From Planctomycetota bacterium (lineage in GTDB: Bacteria > Planctomycetota > Brocadiia > JAJRTI01), in assembly GCA_024278415.1 (NCBI GenBank), contig JAJRTI010000035.1:1-16983 (forward strand): a stretch of DNA of 16,983 nucleotides, in the 5' to 3' direction. Position 1 is the first letter of the stretch. The number at the start of each line of letters is the position of its first letter. The notes beneath the pieces were generated by a model, which did not search any database, was not told the DNA's origin, and saw only the letters and a program-made list of their open reading frames with translations. Shown here in pieces: positions 9,640-16,724 of the stretch. A program made the position numbers and the translations under genes.

Positions 9640-11142
9640 TTATTGGCTGTCTGGCAGGCCGCCAGTGCGCCCGGCCTGCTGAGGAATGCGAATGACGAAT
9701 CGGGTGCCCGCGCCGGGTTCGCTATGCACGGTCAGGGTGCCGGTATAAGCGGTGATGATGCCGTGGCAGATTGCAAGCCCCAAGCCAGTGCCTTTTGGCT
9801 TGCTCGTGAAGAAAGGCTCGAAGAGCCGGTCCATGCTTTCGGGGTCGATGCCCTCGCCGGTGTCGGCGAACTGGATGACCACGTGCGGCGGGTCCGAGCG
9901 GGAGACGTCGCATTGCACTGTCAAGACTCCGCCTTCGGGCATCGCGTCAAACGCGTTTTGGGTGATGTTCATCGCTATCTGCCGGAGCCGAGCCTCGTCC
10001 ACGTCGAGCGGGATAGGGTCGTGCTTGGCCTCGAAGACCGTCTTGATGGATGCGTCGTCGCGCTGGAGGCTCACCCGCGTAATCACGTCACGCAAGACGG
10101 GGACGATGTTGGCGACATGGCCGGACGTGTCGATGGGCCGGGCGATGGTCAGAAGCCCTTCGACGATCTTCTTGCACTGGAGAGCCTCCTCCTCGATGGT
10201 CTGGACGTCGCTAAGTAGGCCCGGATCTTTGCAGGTGGAAGCCATGACCCTTGTGTAGCCGAGGATAACGCCAATCGGGTTGTTGATCTCGTGGGCCACG
10301 CCGGAAGCGATGCGTCCGATGGCCGCGAGCTTGCCGGCTTGCACGAGTTCCTGCTGATGCTCGCGCAGGCGCCGGGTCATGTCGTTGAAGCTTTGGGCGA
10401 GCAACCCGAACTCATCGGAACGGGTGACCGCGACGGGCTGAGACAGATCCCCGGCCGACACGCGGCGGGTGCCCTCCATGAGTTGGTTGATAGGCCGAAT
10501 GATGGACATGCCGAGCAGCCAGGCCGTGAGGAGCGCGACGACGGCCGCCGCGACCATGAAGTAGCCCGTTTGATTCCGGACCTCTTGTGTGGTCTCGAGT
10601 TGCACGCGGGCCGCATCATAGATCAAGCCCTGGAAACTGCGGCTCAAACGGGTGTTAATTTCCTCGATGGTCTGGAGCAGTTCAACGGAGCGTTTGTGTG
10701 CGGTCTTGACGCGGTCGTAGTCGCCGTTCATGGCCGCGGGCACGAGCCGGCCGAGGAAGAGGTCTTCATACTCCTGGAGCGACGAGCGCAGCGCGTCGAG
10801 CCAACGCCTCTCGTCCTCGGTCTCAATGTGTGCGGAAAGCGTGCTGATGTACTCGTCCTCGATCTCTCGCATGGTCTCGTTGAAACGATCGATTTGCTCG
10901 AAGTCGTCGGCCATCCAGAGGGTCGTCTGGGCCACGAAGAGCTTGTAGGCCGCGCCGAGCATCTTGAGCCCAGCCTCCAGAGGCGCTTGGAGGGCTTGGA
11001 CGCGGTTGGTTGCCTCATCGAGCCGCTGGAAGCTGCGCAGGCTCAGGGCCGCCAGGACCCCGAACATGAGCATAATCACAGACGACGAGAGGACCAAGCG
11101 CGCGCCGGTGCGTGCGCGGAATCGGAATCGGCTGGAAGACAT
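9640..11142 (-). CDS. Membrane sensor histidine kinase (NtrB/AtoS-like) with HAMP domain
   Basis: 500 residues from the ATG at 11142; a TTG at 11184 would add 14 residues before a basic N-terminus, and I prefer the ATG. Order: transmembrane segment 1 (about 15-36); a mainly helical periplasmic region (about 38-190) resembling four-helix-bundle sensors; transmembrane segment 2 (about 195-216); HAMP (216-265); phospho-acceptor helix GVAHEINNPIG with H284; and the HATPase domain with N-box ITQNAFDAM (393-401), G1 DTGEGID (427-433), F-box FEPFFTSK (441-448) and G2 GTGLGLAI (451-458). It should autophosphorylate H284 and pass phosphate to D53 of the regulator encoded next. The signal sensed is unknown; no PAS domain is present. 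A perfect TATAAT at 11202-11207 suggests its own promoter. Confidence 0.95.
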   Translation of the reverse strand: MSSSRFRFRARTGARLVLSSSVIMLMFGVLAALSLRSFQRLDEATNRVQALQAPLEAGLKMLGAAYKLFVAQTTLWMADDFEQIDRFNETMREIEDEYISTLSAHIETEDERRWLDALRSSLQEYEDLFLGRLVPAAMNGDYDRVKTAHKRSVELLQTIEEINTRLSRSFQGLIYDAARVQLETTQEVRNQTGYFMVAAAVVALLTAWLLGMSIIRPINQLMEGTRRVSAGDLSQPVAVTRSDEFGLLAQSFNDMTRRLREHQQELVQAGKLAAIGRIASGVAHEINNPIGVILGYTRVMASTCKDPGLLSDVQTIEEEALQCKKIVEGLLTIARPIDTSGHVANIVPVLRDVITRVSLQRDDASIKTVFEAKHDPIPLDVDEARLRQIAMNITQNAFDAMPEGGVLTVQCDVSRSDPPHVVIQFADTGEGIDPESMDRLFEPFFTSKPKGTGLGLAICHGIITAYTGTLTVHSEPGAGTRFVIRIPQQAGRTGGLPDSQ

Positions 11143-11201
11143 CGCAGGGCCGGGAGCGTGTGAGCCGGGGCAGGGGATAGCCAATGCAGTTGAGACCGCG
11201 C

Positions 11202-11230
11202 ATTATACTGCGGCGGCCTGGGCATTGCAC
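11202..11230 (-). promoter_or_regulatory. Promoter of the kinase/regulator pair
   Basis: On the minus strand a perfect TATAAT (11207-11202) lies just before the kinase gene, with a poor GTGCAA (11230-11225) at 17-bp spacing. The expected start near 11195 leaves about 53 nt before the ATG. The -10 is convincing and the -35 weak, so it may depend on an activator. Confidence 0.45.
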
Positions 11231-11239
11231 GCGGGCGAG

Positions 11240-12016
11240 CTACTCGCTCTTGCAGCAACGGAACCCCAAGAATTCGCTTCGCACCCCTGGCAGCACGCGA
11301 CGCCGGCCGAACACCTTGCTGCTTGCGACCCGGTAGTCCCATGCCCCGCCCTTGACGACCTGGTAGCGGGGGCTGTCGTCGCCCTCAGTCGGTGAGCCGA
11401 ACGTGCTCGAGGTCCATTCTGTGACGTTGCCCGCCATGTCGTAGCACCCGGCGGGGCTCAAGTCCTCGGGGTGTTGGCCCACTGGCGCCGGCCCCGTGCC
11501 AGACACATTGCACTTGGTGCGATCGAAGTCGTTGCCCCAAGGGTAGGTGCGGCCGTCCGTGCCGCGAGCTGCCCGCTCCCATTCCTCCTCTGTCGGCAGG
11601 CGCTTCCCAGCCCACTTGGCATACGCGGAGGCCTCCTCGAACGTGACGTTGACCACCGGGAATTTGGCTTTGTCGGGCGTGAACCAAGCGTCGCCGGCCA
11701 CATCCGAGCCCTCTGGGAGCGGCGGGGCTGCGCCTGTTGCCTTGCAGTAGGCGTCATACTGCTCGTTGGTCACTTCAAACATGTCCATGTAGAATCCGTC
11801 TAAACGGACGCTGTGGAGCGTGCCATGATCCTTGCTGCCCATGAGGAAGGTGCCCGCAGGGACGAAGACCATGCCGGTGTGATGAGGCCGAATGATCTTG
11901 GGCATACGCGGTAGGGGGGGGCGAACGGCGTCGTCATGCCGGCAGCCGATGCAGGCCGTGAGCACAAGCCCGGCCAGGCTATAGCGCATGCAAGTGATCT
12001 GTAGGGGGGGGATCAT
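11240..12016 (-). CDS. Lipoprotein with formylglycine-generating-enzyme (SUMF1) fold, likely non-catalytic
   Basis: 258 residues. The N-terminus has a hydrophobic segment ending in lipobox L-T-A-C22, so it is predicted to be a lipid-anchored exported protein. From about 48 it is an FGE-sulfatase-fold domain: GMVFVPAGTFLMGS (48-61), EVTNEQYDAYC (81-91), PVVNVTFEEASAYAKW (120-135), RLPTEEEWERAARG (139-152), YPWGN (158-162), MAGNVTEW (194-201), VKGGAW (221-226) and LGFRCC (250-255). The paired catalytic cysteines of true formylglycine-generating enzymes, which lie before the final GFRC, are absent: the segment KVFGRRRVLPG has none. Sulfatase activation is therefore unlikely, and a binding or structural role is inferred. 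ATGA overlap (12016-12013) couples it to the FHA gene. Two C8TAC tracts sit in its first 35 codons. A start at M10 is an alternative. Confidence 0.85.
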   Translation of the reverse strand: MIPPLQITCMRYSLAGLVLTACIGCRHDDAVRPPLPRMPKIIRPHHTGMVFVPAGTFLMGSKDHGTLHSVRLDGFYMDMFEVTNEQYDAYCKATGAAPPLPEGSDVAGDAWFTPDKAKFPVVNVTFEEASAYAKWAGKRLPTEEEWERAARGTDGRTYPWGNDFDRTKCNVSGTGPAPVGQHPEDLSPAGCYDMAGNVTEWTSSTFGSPTEGDDSPRYQVVKGGAWDYRVASSKVFGRRRVLPGVRSEFLGFRCCKSE

Positions 12017-13035
12017 TGCTTCTCGGGGGCAGGTTCGCCCTGTGTTTTAGCATCGTGAAGGATCCTGGCCGCATGCGACTCGGGGACGAGCACAACCGTG
12101 CCATCGGCGTAGAGCACATAGCGGCCAAGACTTGCATGCTTGAGTTGGTGGTTCAGCGCGTGGTGATCCATCAGCAGCACCGTGCGCGGAGCCTGCGAGG
12201 ATGCGGAGGCGCCAAAGTACTTGTAGCTCGTGGCGTAGCCGTTTGGCAACATGACAGGATCGCGCGCACTGGGGCAGCGTAGGCACTCAGCGGACTTGAG
12301 GTAGCGCGGGTAGAGGGCGCCAAGGGTGCCCGGGTAGTGGCCATTGTGATCGATGCTGTACCGGTTCAGCGCTCGATAGATGGTGCGCATGTTCTGCTGG
12401 CACACTTGGCCCGCTTTGTACTGGACGAAACGGTCGACCATCGGCTGCCAGACCTTGGTGTACCCGTGGACGCTGCACACGGCCAGGGCGACGAGCAGCG
12501 CGGCGAGCGTTGGCTTCGTGCCCATCAGATCCCCGCGAAGCTTGATCTCGATGAGCGCCGCAATGGCAAACGCAAGCGCGAGCACGGCGAACAACCAGTG
12601 CACGCTCAGCAAGAGGCACGCAAGTGAGGCGTAAGTGTATTTGCTCCACTGGCCCTGGTCGTAGACAATCTCGATATCCGCCTGGCGCTTGTGGGGCGTC
12701 ATCGCGACTTCGCCGTGCGCCGCGAGTGCGCGGTCCGCCTCGGTGATGGTGTCCGTGTAGCGGATCTGAGTGATGCCGATGCGGAAGACATCCCCGTGTT
12801 CAAGCGGCTTCTCTCGCACGAAGTGGTCGTCGAGAATGGTGCCGTTGCGGCTCTTCAAATCGCGCAAGAGAATCTTGCGGCCCTTCTTGACAACTGCGGC
12901 ATGCTCCCGCGAAACCTTGTCGTCGTCTACCTGCACATCGCACGCCTCGCCCCTGCCGATGATCGTAAGCCCATCGCCAGGTATCTCCACAATCAGGCCC
13001 TGTTGGGGGCCGGACTCCACGATTAGGCCTTCCAT
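12013..13035 (-). CDS. FHA domain - transmembrane - pseudopilin-like fusion protein
   Basis: 340 residues. Residues 3-95 are an FHA phosphothreonine-binding domain with G28-R29, S43-R-E-H46 and the loop S62-R-N-G65. Residues about 133-192 carry two hydrophobic segments around KLRGDLMG, resembling the DUF4190 layout. Residues about 205-318 resemble the periplasmic part of PVC/planctomycete pseudopilins: CQQNMRTIYRALNRYSIDH (212-230), LYPRYLKSAECLRCPSA (241-257) and a final H300-x10-DG (DG 311-312) close to the H-x9-DG signature. There is no prepilin cleavage site, so it is not an ordinary pilin. The FHA part should face the cytoplasm; the sidedness of the rest depends on how many helices cross the membrane. 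It overlaps the SUMF-fold lipoprotein by four bases and likely works with it. Target of the FHA domain unknown. Confidence 0.85.
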   Translation of the reverse strand: MEGLIVESGPQQGLIVEIPGDGLTIIGRGEACDVQVDDDKVSREHAAVVKKGRKILLRDLKSRNGTILDDHFVREKPLEHGDVFRIGITQIRYTDTITEADRALAAHGEVAMTPHKRQADIEIVYDQGQWSKYTYASLACLLLSVHWLFAVLALAFAIAALIEIKLRGDLMGTKPTLAALLVALAVCSVHGYTKVWQPMVDRFVQYKAGQVCQQNMRTIYRALNRYSIDHNGHYPGTLGALYPRYLKSAECLRCPSARDPVMLPNGYATSYKYFGASASSQAPRTVLLMDHHALNHQLKHASLGRYVLYADGTVVLVPESHAARILHDAKTQGEPAPEKQ

Positions 13036-13135
13036 GGCGCCCTGCTACGAACACCGAAACCTAGCAGCATGCGAAACGCCCGCTCAGGACGCAGGGTGGA
13101 CGCGTCAGAGCGGTCAGTGCTAATGACGAAGCCGG

Positions 13136-13164
13136 AGTATAACATGAGGCCTGCCGCGAGGCAA
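13136..13164 (-). promoter_or_regulatory. Promoter of the FHA/lipoprotein unit
   Basis: On the minus strand TTGCCT (13164-13159), a 17-bp spacer and TATACT (13141-13136) with an extended TG one base upstream of the -10 form a good sigma-70 promoter. It would start near 13130, about 95 nt before the FHA start codon. Confidence 0.55.
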
Positions 13165-13362
13165 ATTGCAATAGTAGCTACAAAGCATAAAACCGGTGGA
13201 GCGCTGGCTGTTGAAACGCACGGGGAGGGCCGCCCGCGCACCGCAGCGTGTCGGCAAGCCTGCATTCGCGTCACGAAGTGGAGCGTTGAGGCCGCGGGAT
13301 TACCCCGCGCCCGAAGTTGGGTCGGCGACACTTGGGCGCACAAAACGACCACTTCGCGGGCC

Positions 13363-13382
13363 TTTTCCACGGGTTGTCCACC
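13363..13382 (+). promoter_or_regulatory. Two DnaA-box-like sites in direct orientation
   Basis: TTTTCCACG (13363-13371) and TTGTCCACC (13374-13382) are direct copies with an 11-bp period, each matching seven of nine bases of the canonical box TTATCCACA. One helical turn between starts is common for box pairs at origins and dnaA promoters. No canonical box was found in the region. Confidence 0.35.
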
Positions 13383-13578
13383 GAGTGAAAACAGGTTGCC
13401 ATCGATGTTGTGTTTGTGCTGCAAAAAGGGCATGAAACAGCAAACATCGGACCGGAGATAGGACATCAAGATTGCCAAGAATTTTCTTGCAGAATTCTCG
13501 TGATGCCTAAGTAGTGCAAGAACACCACACTGCATAGACTTGTCCTCCATGGGATTCGTCTGCGAGAAATTTTCCTAA

Positions 13579-13607
13579 TTGACATGATTTTGAGCCGCTG
13601 ATAGAAT
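13579..13607 (+). promoter_or_regulatory. Strong sigma-70 promoter of dnaA
   Basis: TTGACA (13579-13584), 17-bp spacer, TAGAAT (13602-13607): a perfect -35, a five-of-six -10 and ideal spacing. The expected start near 13614 leaves an unusually long leader of about 210 nt before the dnaA start codon. Confidence 0.7.
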
Positions 13608-13780
13608 CCGTTCCTGTTCGACGGAAGGGCGCCCAGGAGAGCCCTGACCAGCGTTCCTCGCTTGGTTTGGGAAGCGCCAATCTTGTTCCATCTTGCCGTC
13701 GAAGGTGGGCATTGATGCACGTGGCGAGAGCGATGCCAGCGATGCCACGGCAGATTTAAGTGTCGCGTGTTGTGAGAGCC

Positions 13781-13794
13781 GCGTCGAAGGACGC
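13781..13794 (+). other. Small hairpin in the dnaA leader
   Basis: GCGTC-GAAG-GACGC is a perfect 5-bp stem with a four-base loop, 32 nt upstream of the start codon. CGTCGAAGG also occurs at 13697-13705, and the 9-mer AGCGATGCC is repeated in tandem at 13729-13746. A regulatory role is possible but not shown. Confidence 0.3.
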
Positions 13795-13825
13795 TTGAGT
13801 CCGTTAGCAAGGTGAGGAAGCTGAA

Positions 13826-15184
13826 TTGGCAGGCGTAACGGCAGACAAGTGGAGTGACGTCCTTTCCGAGATACGCCGGGGCATCGGCAAACAGAAGTTT
13901 GATCTGTGGTTCTTGCGCACCCGACTCCTGGGTTGCGATGAAATGGCGCTCAAGGTGGGGGTTCCCAACCTGTTCATCAAAGGGTGGATGGAAGAGAAGT
14001 TTGCTCAGGCGGTGCAAGAGGCCGCACAAAAGGCGTGCGGATGGAAGGGCGAGGTCCTTTTCTCCGTCGCAAGTGATCTGTTTCAAGACATGCGGGCTGA
14101 GGAGGCCGTCGCTCGATCTGAACCATCCCCTGCCGCAGCCGAAACGCCTGCCACAAGAGTCGAACCGCAAGAGGCAAATCCACGCATGTGCCTCGACGAC
14201 TTTGTTGTTGCCCAGTGCAATCAACTGGCTTACGCGGCCGCCATGGAGGTGTGCTTCCAGTTCGAGCCAGCATTCAATCGACTGTTCATTCACGGCGGGG
14301 TAGGCTTAGGCAAGACCCACATGCTGCAAGGCATGTGGCAGAAGCTGCGGGATCAGACGTGCGATGGCCAAGCCATTTACACGACCGCGGAGAAGTGGAC
14401 CAACCACTACATCTACGCGCTGACCTCTAACCGCCTCGAAGGGTTCAGGCAAAAGTACCGCACCGTCAAATACCTCCTCATCGACGACGTGCATTTCTTG
14501 AAAAACAAGCAGGGGATCCAAGAAGAGTTCCTCCACACCTTTGACGCGCTCGACTCCAGCAACAAACGCATCATCCTCGCAAGCGACTCGCACCCGCACG
14601 ATCTTGAGCATGTGACCAAGAACCTCATCACTCGGTTCTTGTCGGGTATGGTCGCCAAACTCGACGCGCCGGACGAAGCCACCCGAGAGCGCATTCTGCG
14701 CACCAAGATGCGGCGAACACGCTATCGCCTCCCGGACGACGTGCTCGCCTACATGGCTGAATACGCCGATGTCAACATCAGGGAACTCGAAGGGCTGGTC
14801 ACGAAGATCGTCGCACTCGCGAGCCTGAATAGGGCGCCTATTACCGTGGACCTGGCCCGCGAGTGCATGGCCGACCTGTCACACACGAGATCGGCGGTCG
14901 TGACGATCAAGGACATCGAACATGAGGTCAGCGAGGCGACAGGGGTGACGCGCAGCGAAATGCACTCGAAACGCCGGACCCGTCTGGTGTCGAGGGCGAG
15001 GCACATTTGTATGTATCTCTCCCGGCAACTCACACATAAGTCGTGCCGAGATATCGGAAGCCACTTCGGTGGTATGAAGCACTCCAGCGTTCTGTCCGCC
15101 TGCAAGAGCATGCAAGAGCGGCTTGAGGAGGACGCAGATCTGGCCAGGATGGTCTCGAGGCTGAAGGACAAACTCGGCGGCTGA
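13826..15184 (+). CDS. dnaA: Chromosomal replication initiator DnaA
   Basis: 452-residue AAA+ initiator that binds origin boxes and melts DNA. The start is TTG with GAGGAAG at 13814-13820, five bases upstream; no better in-frame start exists before domain I. Domain I (about 7-85) binds helicase and partners; domain II is short (86-120); the AAA+ domain (about 121-340) has Walker A GGVGLGKT (157-164), Walker B LLIDD (217-221), ITRF with the Arg finger R270, and sensor-2 NIRELEG. Domain IV (about 355-452) has SKRRTRLVSRARHICMYLSR (381-400) and the box-reading segment GSHFGGMKHSSVLSA (411-425). Most bacteria have RDHTTV there, so the Asp that reads the box is Lys418 and both Thr are Ser. Identity is secure; altered box preference is inferred. 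An M24 peptidase gene follows. Confidence 0.97.
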   Translation: MAGVTADKWSDVLSEIRRGIGKQKFDLWFLRTRLLGCDEMALKVGVPNLFIKGWMEEKFAQAVQEAAQKACGWKGEVLFSVASDLFQDMRAEEAVARSEPSPAAAETPATRVEPQEANPRMCLDDFVVAQCNQLAYAAAMEVCFQFEPAFNRLFIHGGVGLGKTHMLQGMWQKLRDQTCDGQAIYTTAEKWTNHYIYALTSNRLEGFRQKYRTVKYLLIDDVHFLKNKQGIQEEFLHTFDALDSSNKRIILASDSHPHDLEHVTKNLITRFLSGMVAKLDAPDEATRERILRTKMRRTRYRLPDDVLAYMAEYADVNIRELEGLVTKIVALASLNRAPITVDLARECMADLSHTRSAVVTIKDIEHEVSEATGVTRSEMHSKRRTRLVSRARHICMYLSRQLTHKSCRDIGSHFGGMKHSSVLSACKSMQERLEEDADLARMVSRLKDKLGG

Positions 15185-15265
15185 TCGGCCAAGTTAGCGT
15201 ACATGGTAGGGGGGGAGGAAACGGGCCCGTTGCCTGCCGACACACTCCGTTCTTGGGATACTCCT

Positions 15266-16357
15266 ATGGCCAAACAGCGACCTACCGGTAGGCGGCTCGA
15301 TGCTCTGCGGGAAGCCATGTCACGGGCGAAGCTCGACACGTTGCTTGTTTCCGCGCCGAGCAACGTTACGTACCTCAGCGGCTTCAAGGGGGACAGCGCG
15401 GCCCTGCTCGTCGCGGCAAGGGCGCAGTACATCATCACGGACTTCCGCTACTATGAGCAAGCTGAGAGCGAAAGCCCAGAGTTTAAGCTCGTCAAGGCCA
15501 AGCGTGGTCTACTCCGAGCCAGCGCGGGCAAGATCAACCAACTCAAACCCGGCACTGTGGGCCTCGAATCCGACGCGTTGACTGTCGAACAGCACCGAGC
15601 GCTGCGGAAGGTTTTGAAGCGCGGCCGGCTCAAGCGCACGACGGGCATGGTGAAGAAACTGAGGCAGATCAAGGACCGAACCGAACTCGGCTACATGAAA
15701 GCAGCCATTCGCGCGGCAGAAGCCGGGTACTTAGCCACGCTTCGACAGGTGAAAGAGGGCATCACCGAGCGCGACATCGCGGCAGAACTCGACTACCAGA
15801 TGCGCAAGGCCGGCGCTGACAGGCCAGGCTTTGATACCATCGTGGCGTTCCAACAGCGAGCCTCGCTCCCGCACGCGAACCCAACCAGCCGCAAACTCAA
15901 GCAGGGCGAAGCCATTCTCATCGACTGGGGCGCAGAAGTCCAAGGCTACAAGTCGGACAGCACGCGGGTCGTGTTCTTAGGCCAGCCAAGCAAGCTGCTC
16001 ACGCGTCTCTTCGACACCGTTGCAGAGGCGCAACTCGCAGGCATCGCCAGTATCCAAGTCGGAGCGCGCACGAACGCTGTCGACAGCGCCGCAAGGGACG
16101 TCATAAGCCGCGCGGGCCACGCCAACCACTTCGGACACGGCTTGGGACACGGCGTGGGGCTCGACATCCACGAAGGCCCAAGCCTCGGCAAGCGCGGCGC
16201 GACAGAGATCAAGCCCGGCATGGTATTCACAGTCGAGCCCGGCATCTACTTGCCAAACAAGGGCGGCGTCAGGATCGAGGACATGGTCCATGTCACCGAG
16301 GCGGGCGCAGAAATACTCACGGGACTCCCGAAGACCCTCGGCGAGTGCATCCTCTGA
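15266..16357 (+). CDS. M24 metallopeptidase, Xaa-Pro aminopeptidase/dipeptidase type
   Basis: 363 residues from the ATG, the usual length for short PepP/PepQ-like enzymes, which remove N-terminal residues preceding proline. An N-terminal creatinase-like domain (about 9-130: VSAPSNVTYLSGF) is followed by the pita-bread catalytic domain with all five dinuclear metal ligands: D220 (LIDWG), D231 (SDSTR), H295 (GHGLGHGVG), E324 (TVEPGIY) and E338 (RIEDM), plus catalytic H203 (LPHANP). The start is not certain: an ATG at 15203 and a TTG at 15230 are in frame, and the purine-rich GGGGGAGGAA (15211-15220) would best serve the TTG at 15230. The ATG is chosen because family alignment begins just after it. 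It lies 81 bp after dnaA and may be co-transcribed. No signal peptide; cytoplasmic. Confidence 0.92.
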   Translation: MAKQRPTGRRLDALREAMSRAKLDTLLVSAPSNVTYLSGFKGDSAALLVAARAQYIITDFRYYEQAESESPEFKLVKAKRGLLRASAGKINQLKPGTVGLESDALTVEQHRALRKVLKRGRLKRTTGMVKKLRQIKDRTELGYMKAAIRAAEAGYLATLRQVKEGITERDIAAELDYQMRKAGADRPGFDTIVAFQQRASLPHANPTSRKLKQGEAILIDWGAEVQGYKSDSTRVVFLGQPSKLLTRLFDTVAEAQLAGIASIQVGARTNAVDSAARDVISRAGHANHFGHGLGHGVGLDIHEGPSLGKRGATEIKPGMVFTVEPGIYLPNKGGVRIEDMVHVTEAGAEILTGLPKTLGECIL

Positions 16358-16453
16358 GCGCGGCAATCTGTGCTGGGACGTGATACAGCGGAAAGGGCAG
16401 CGGGTACGTGCATCACCACTCGCGACGTCCGATAATATATCTTATGTGGCATA

Positions 16454-16482
16454 ACGGGTGTAGGCGCCGAACCCGCACCCGT
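16454..16482. repeat. 7-bp inverted repeat after the aminopeptidase gene
   Basis: ACGGGTG (16454-16460) and CACCCGT (16476-16482) form a perfect 7-bp stem with a 15-nt loop, about 95 bp after the stop codon. There is no run of T afterwards. It may stabilise the 3' end or be chance. Confidence 0.3.
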
Positions 16483-16677
16483 CACAGCCCGTTGGTGTCC
16501 GCATGGCGGCACATGCCCAAGTCTTGTGCTCAGGCGTGGCCCGCTTGCCATGTCCCAATGTCGCTTCGGTCTGCCCGTTTCATCCGTGGGTCGGCGTCGC
16601 CATCCGTGGTATTGTTCCGACGTGGGTATCAACAACGCTCAAGTGCCCCACATCATGGTGGCAATGAACCGCTCTGG

Positions 16678-16719
16678 CAGATACCCACAGACTGATCTGC
16701 GGACATCTGCGGGTATCTG
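16678..16719. repeat. 13-bp inverted repeat forming a long hairpin
   Basis: CAGATACCCACAG (16678-16690) pairs with CTGCGGGTATCTG (16707-16719) at 12 of 13 positions across a 16-nt loop. No T-tract follows, so it is not an intrinsic terminator of the usual kind. It overlaps the tandem repeat listed next. Confidence 0.5.
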
Positions 16720-16724
16720 CGTTC
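16695..16724 (+). repeat. Three-unit 10-bp tandem repeat (ATCTGCGnnn)
   Basis: ATCTGCGGAC, ATCTGCGGGT and ATCTGCGTTC follow each other without gaps, sharing ATCTGCG in each unit. Probably part of a dispersed intergenic repeat family, which is inferred from its simple form and non-coding position. Confidence 0.45.

Larger units (their letters stand above)
13036..13825. other. 790-bp non-coding region upstream of dnaA; replication-origin candidate
   Basis: Divergent spacer between the FHA gene and dnaA. Open frames in it have no recognisable protein similarity. It contains the FHA promoter, an 8-bp inverted repeat (13274-13281 with 13349-13356) enclosing a GC hairpin (13293-13309), two DnaA-box-like sites (13363-13382), AT-richer sequence with a 14-bp palindrome (13476-13489), the dnaA promoter and a long dnaA leader. 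An origin role is inferred from the position next to dnaA; the box evidence is weak, and many bacteria with displaced origins also have a long spacer here. Confidence 0.35.

Noticed and set aside
8262..9695. 477-codon plus-strand open frame opposite the sigma-54 activator
   Set aside because: Shadow frame; the minus strand encodes a complete receiver/AAA+/Fis protein.
10291..11163. 290-codon plus-strand open frame opposite the kinase
   Set aside because: Shadow frame with no recognisable domain; the minus-strand kinase has all catalytic boxes.
13293..13309. CGCGGG-ATTAC-CCCGCG as an intrinsic terminator
   Set aside because: Good stem but no following T-run on either strand, and no gene ends nearby.
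13466..14293. 275-codon minus-strand frame across the dnaA leader and dnaA 5' end
   Set aside because: Shadow of dnaA; no similarity recognised and it would run against the strong dnaA promoter.
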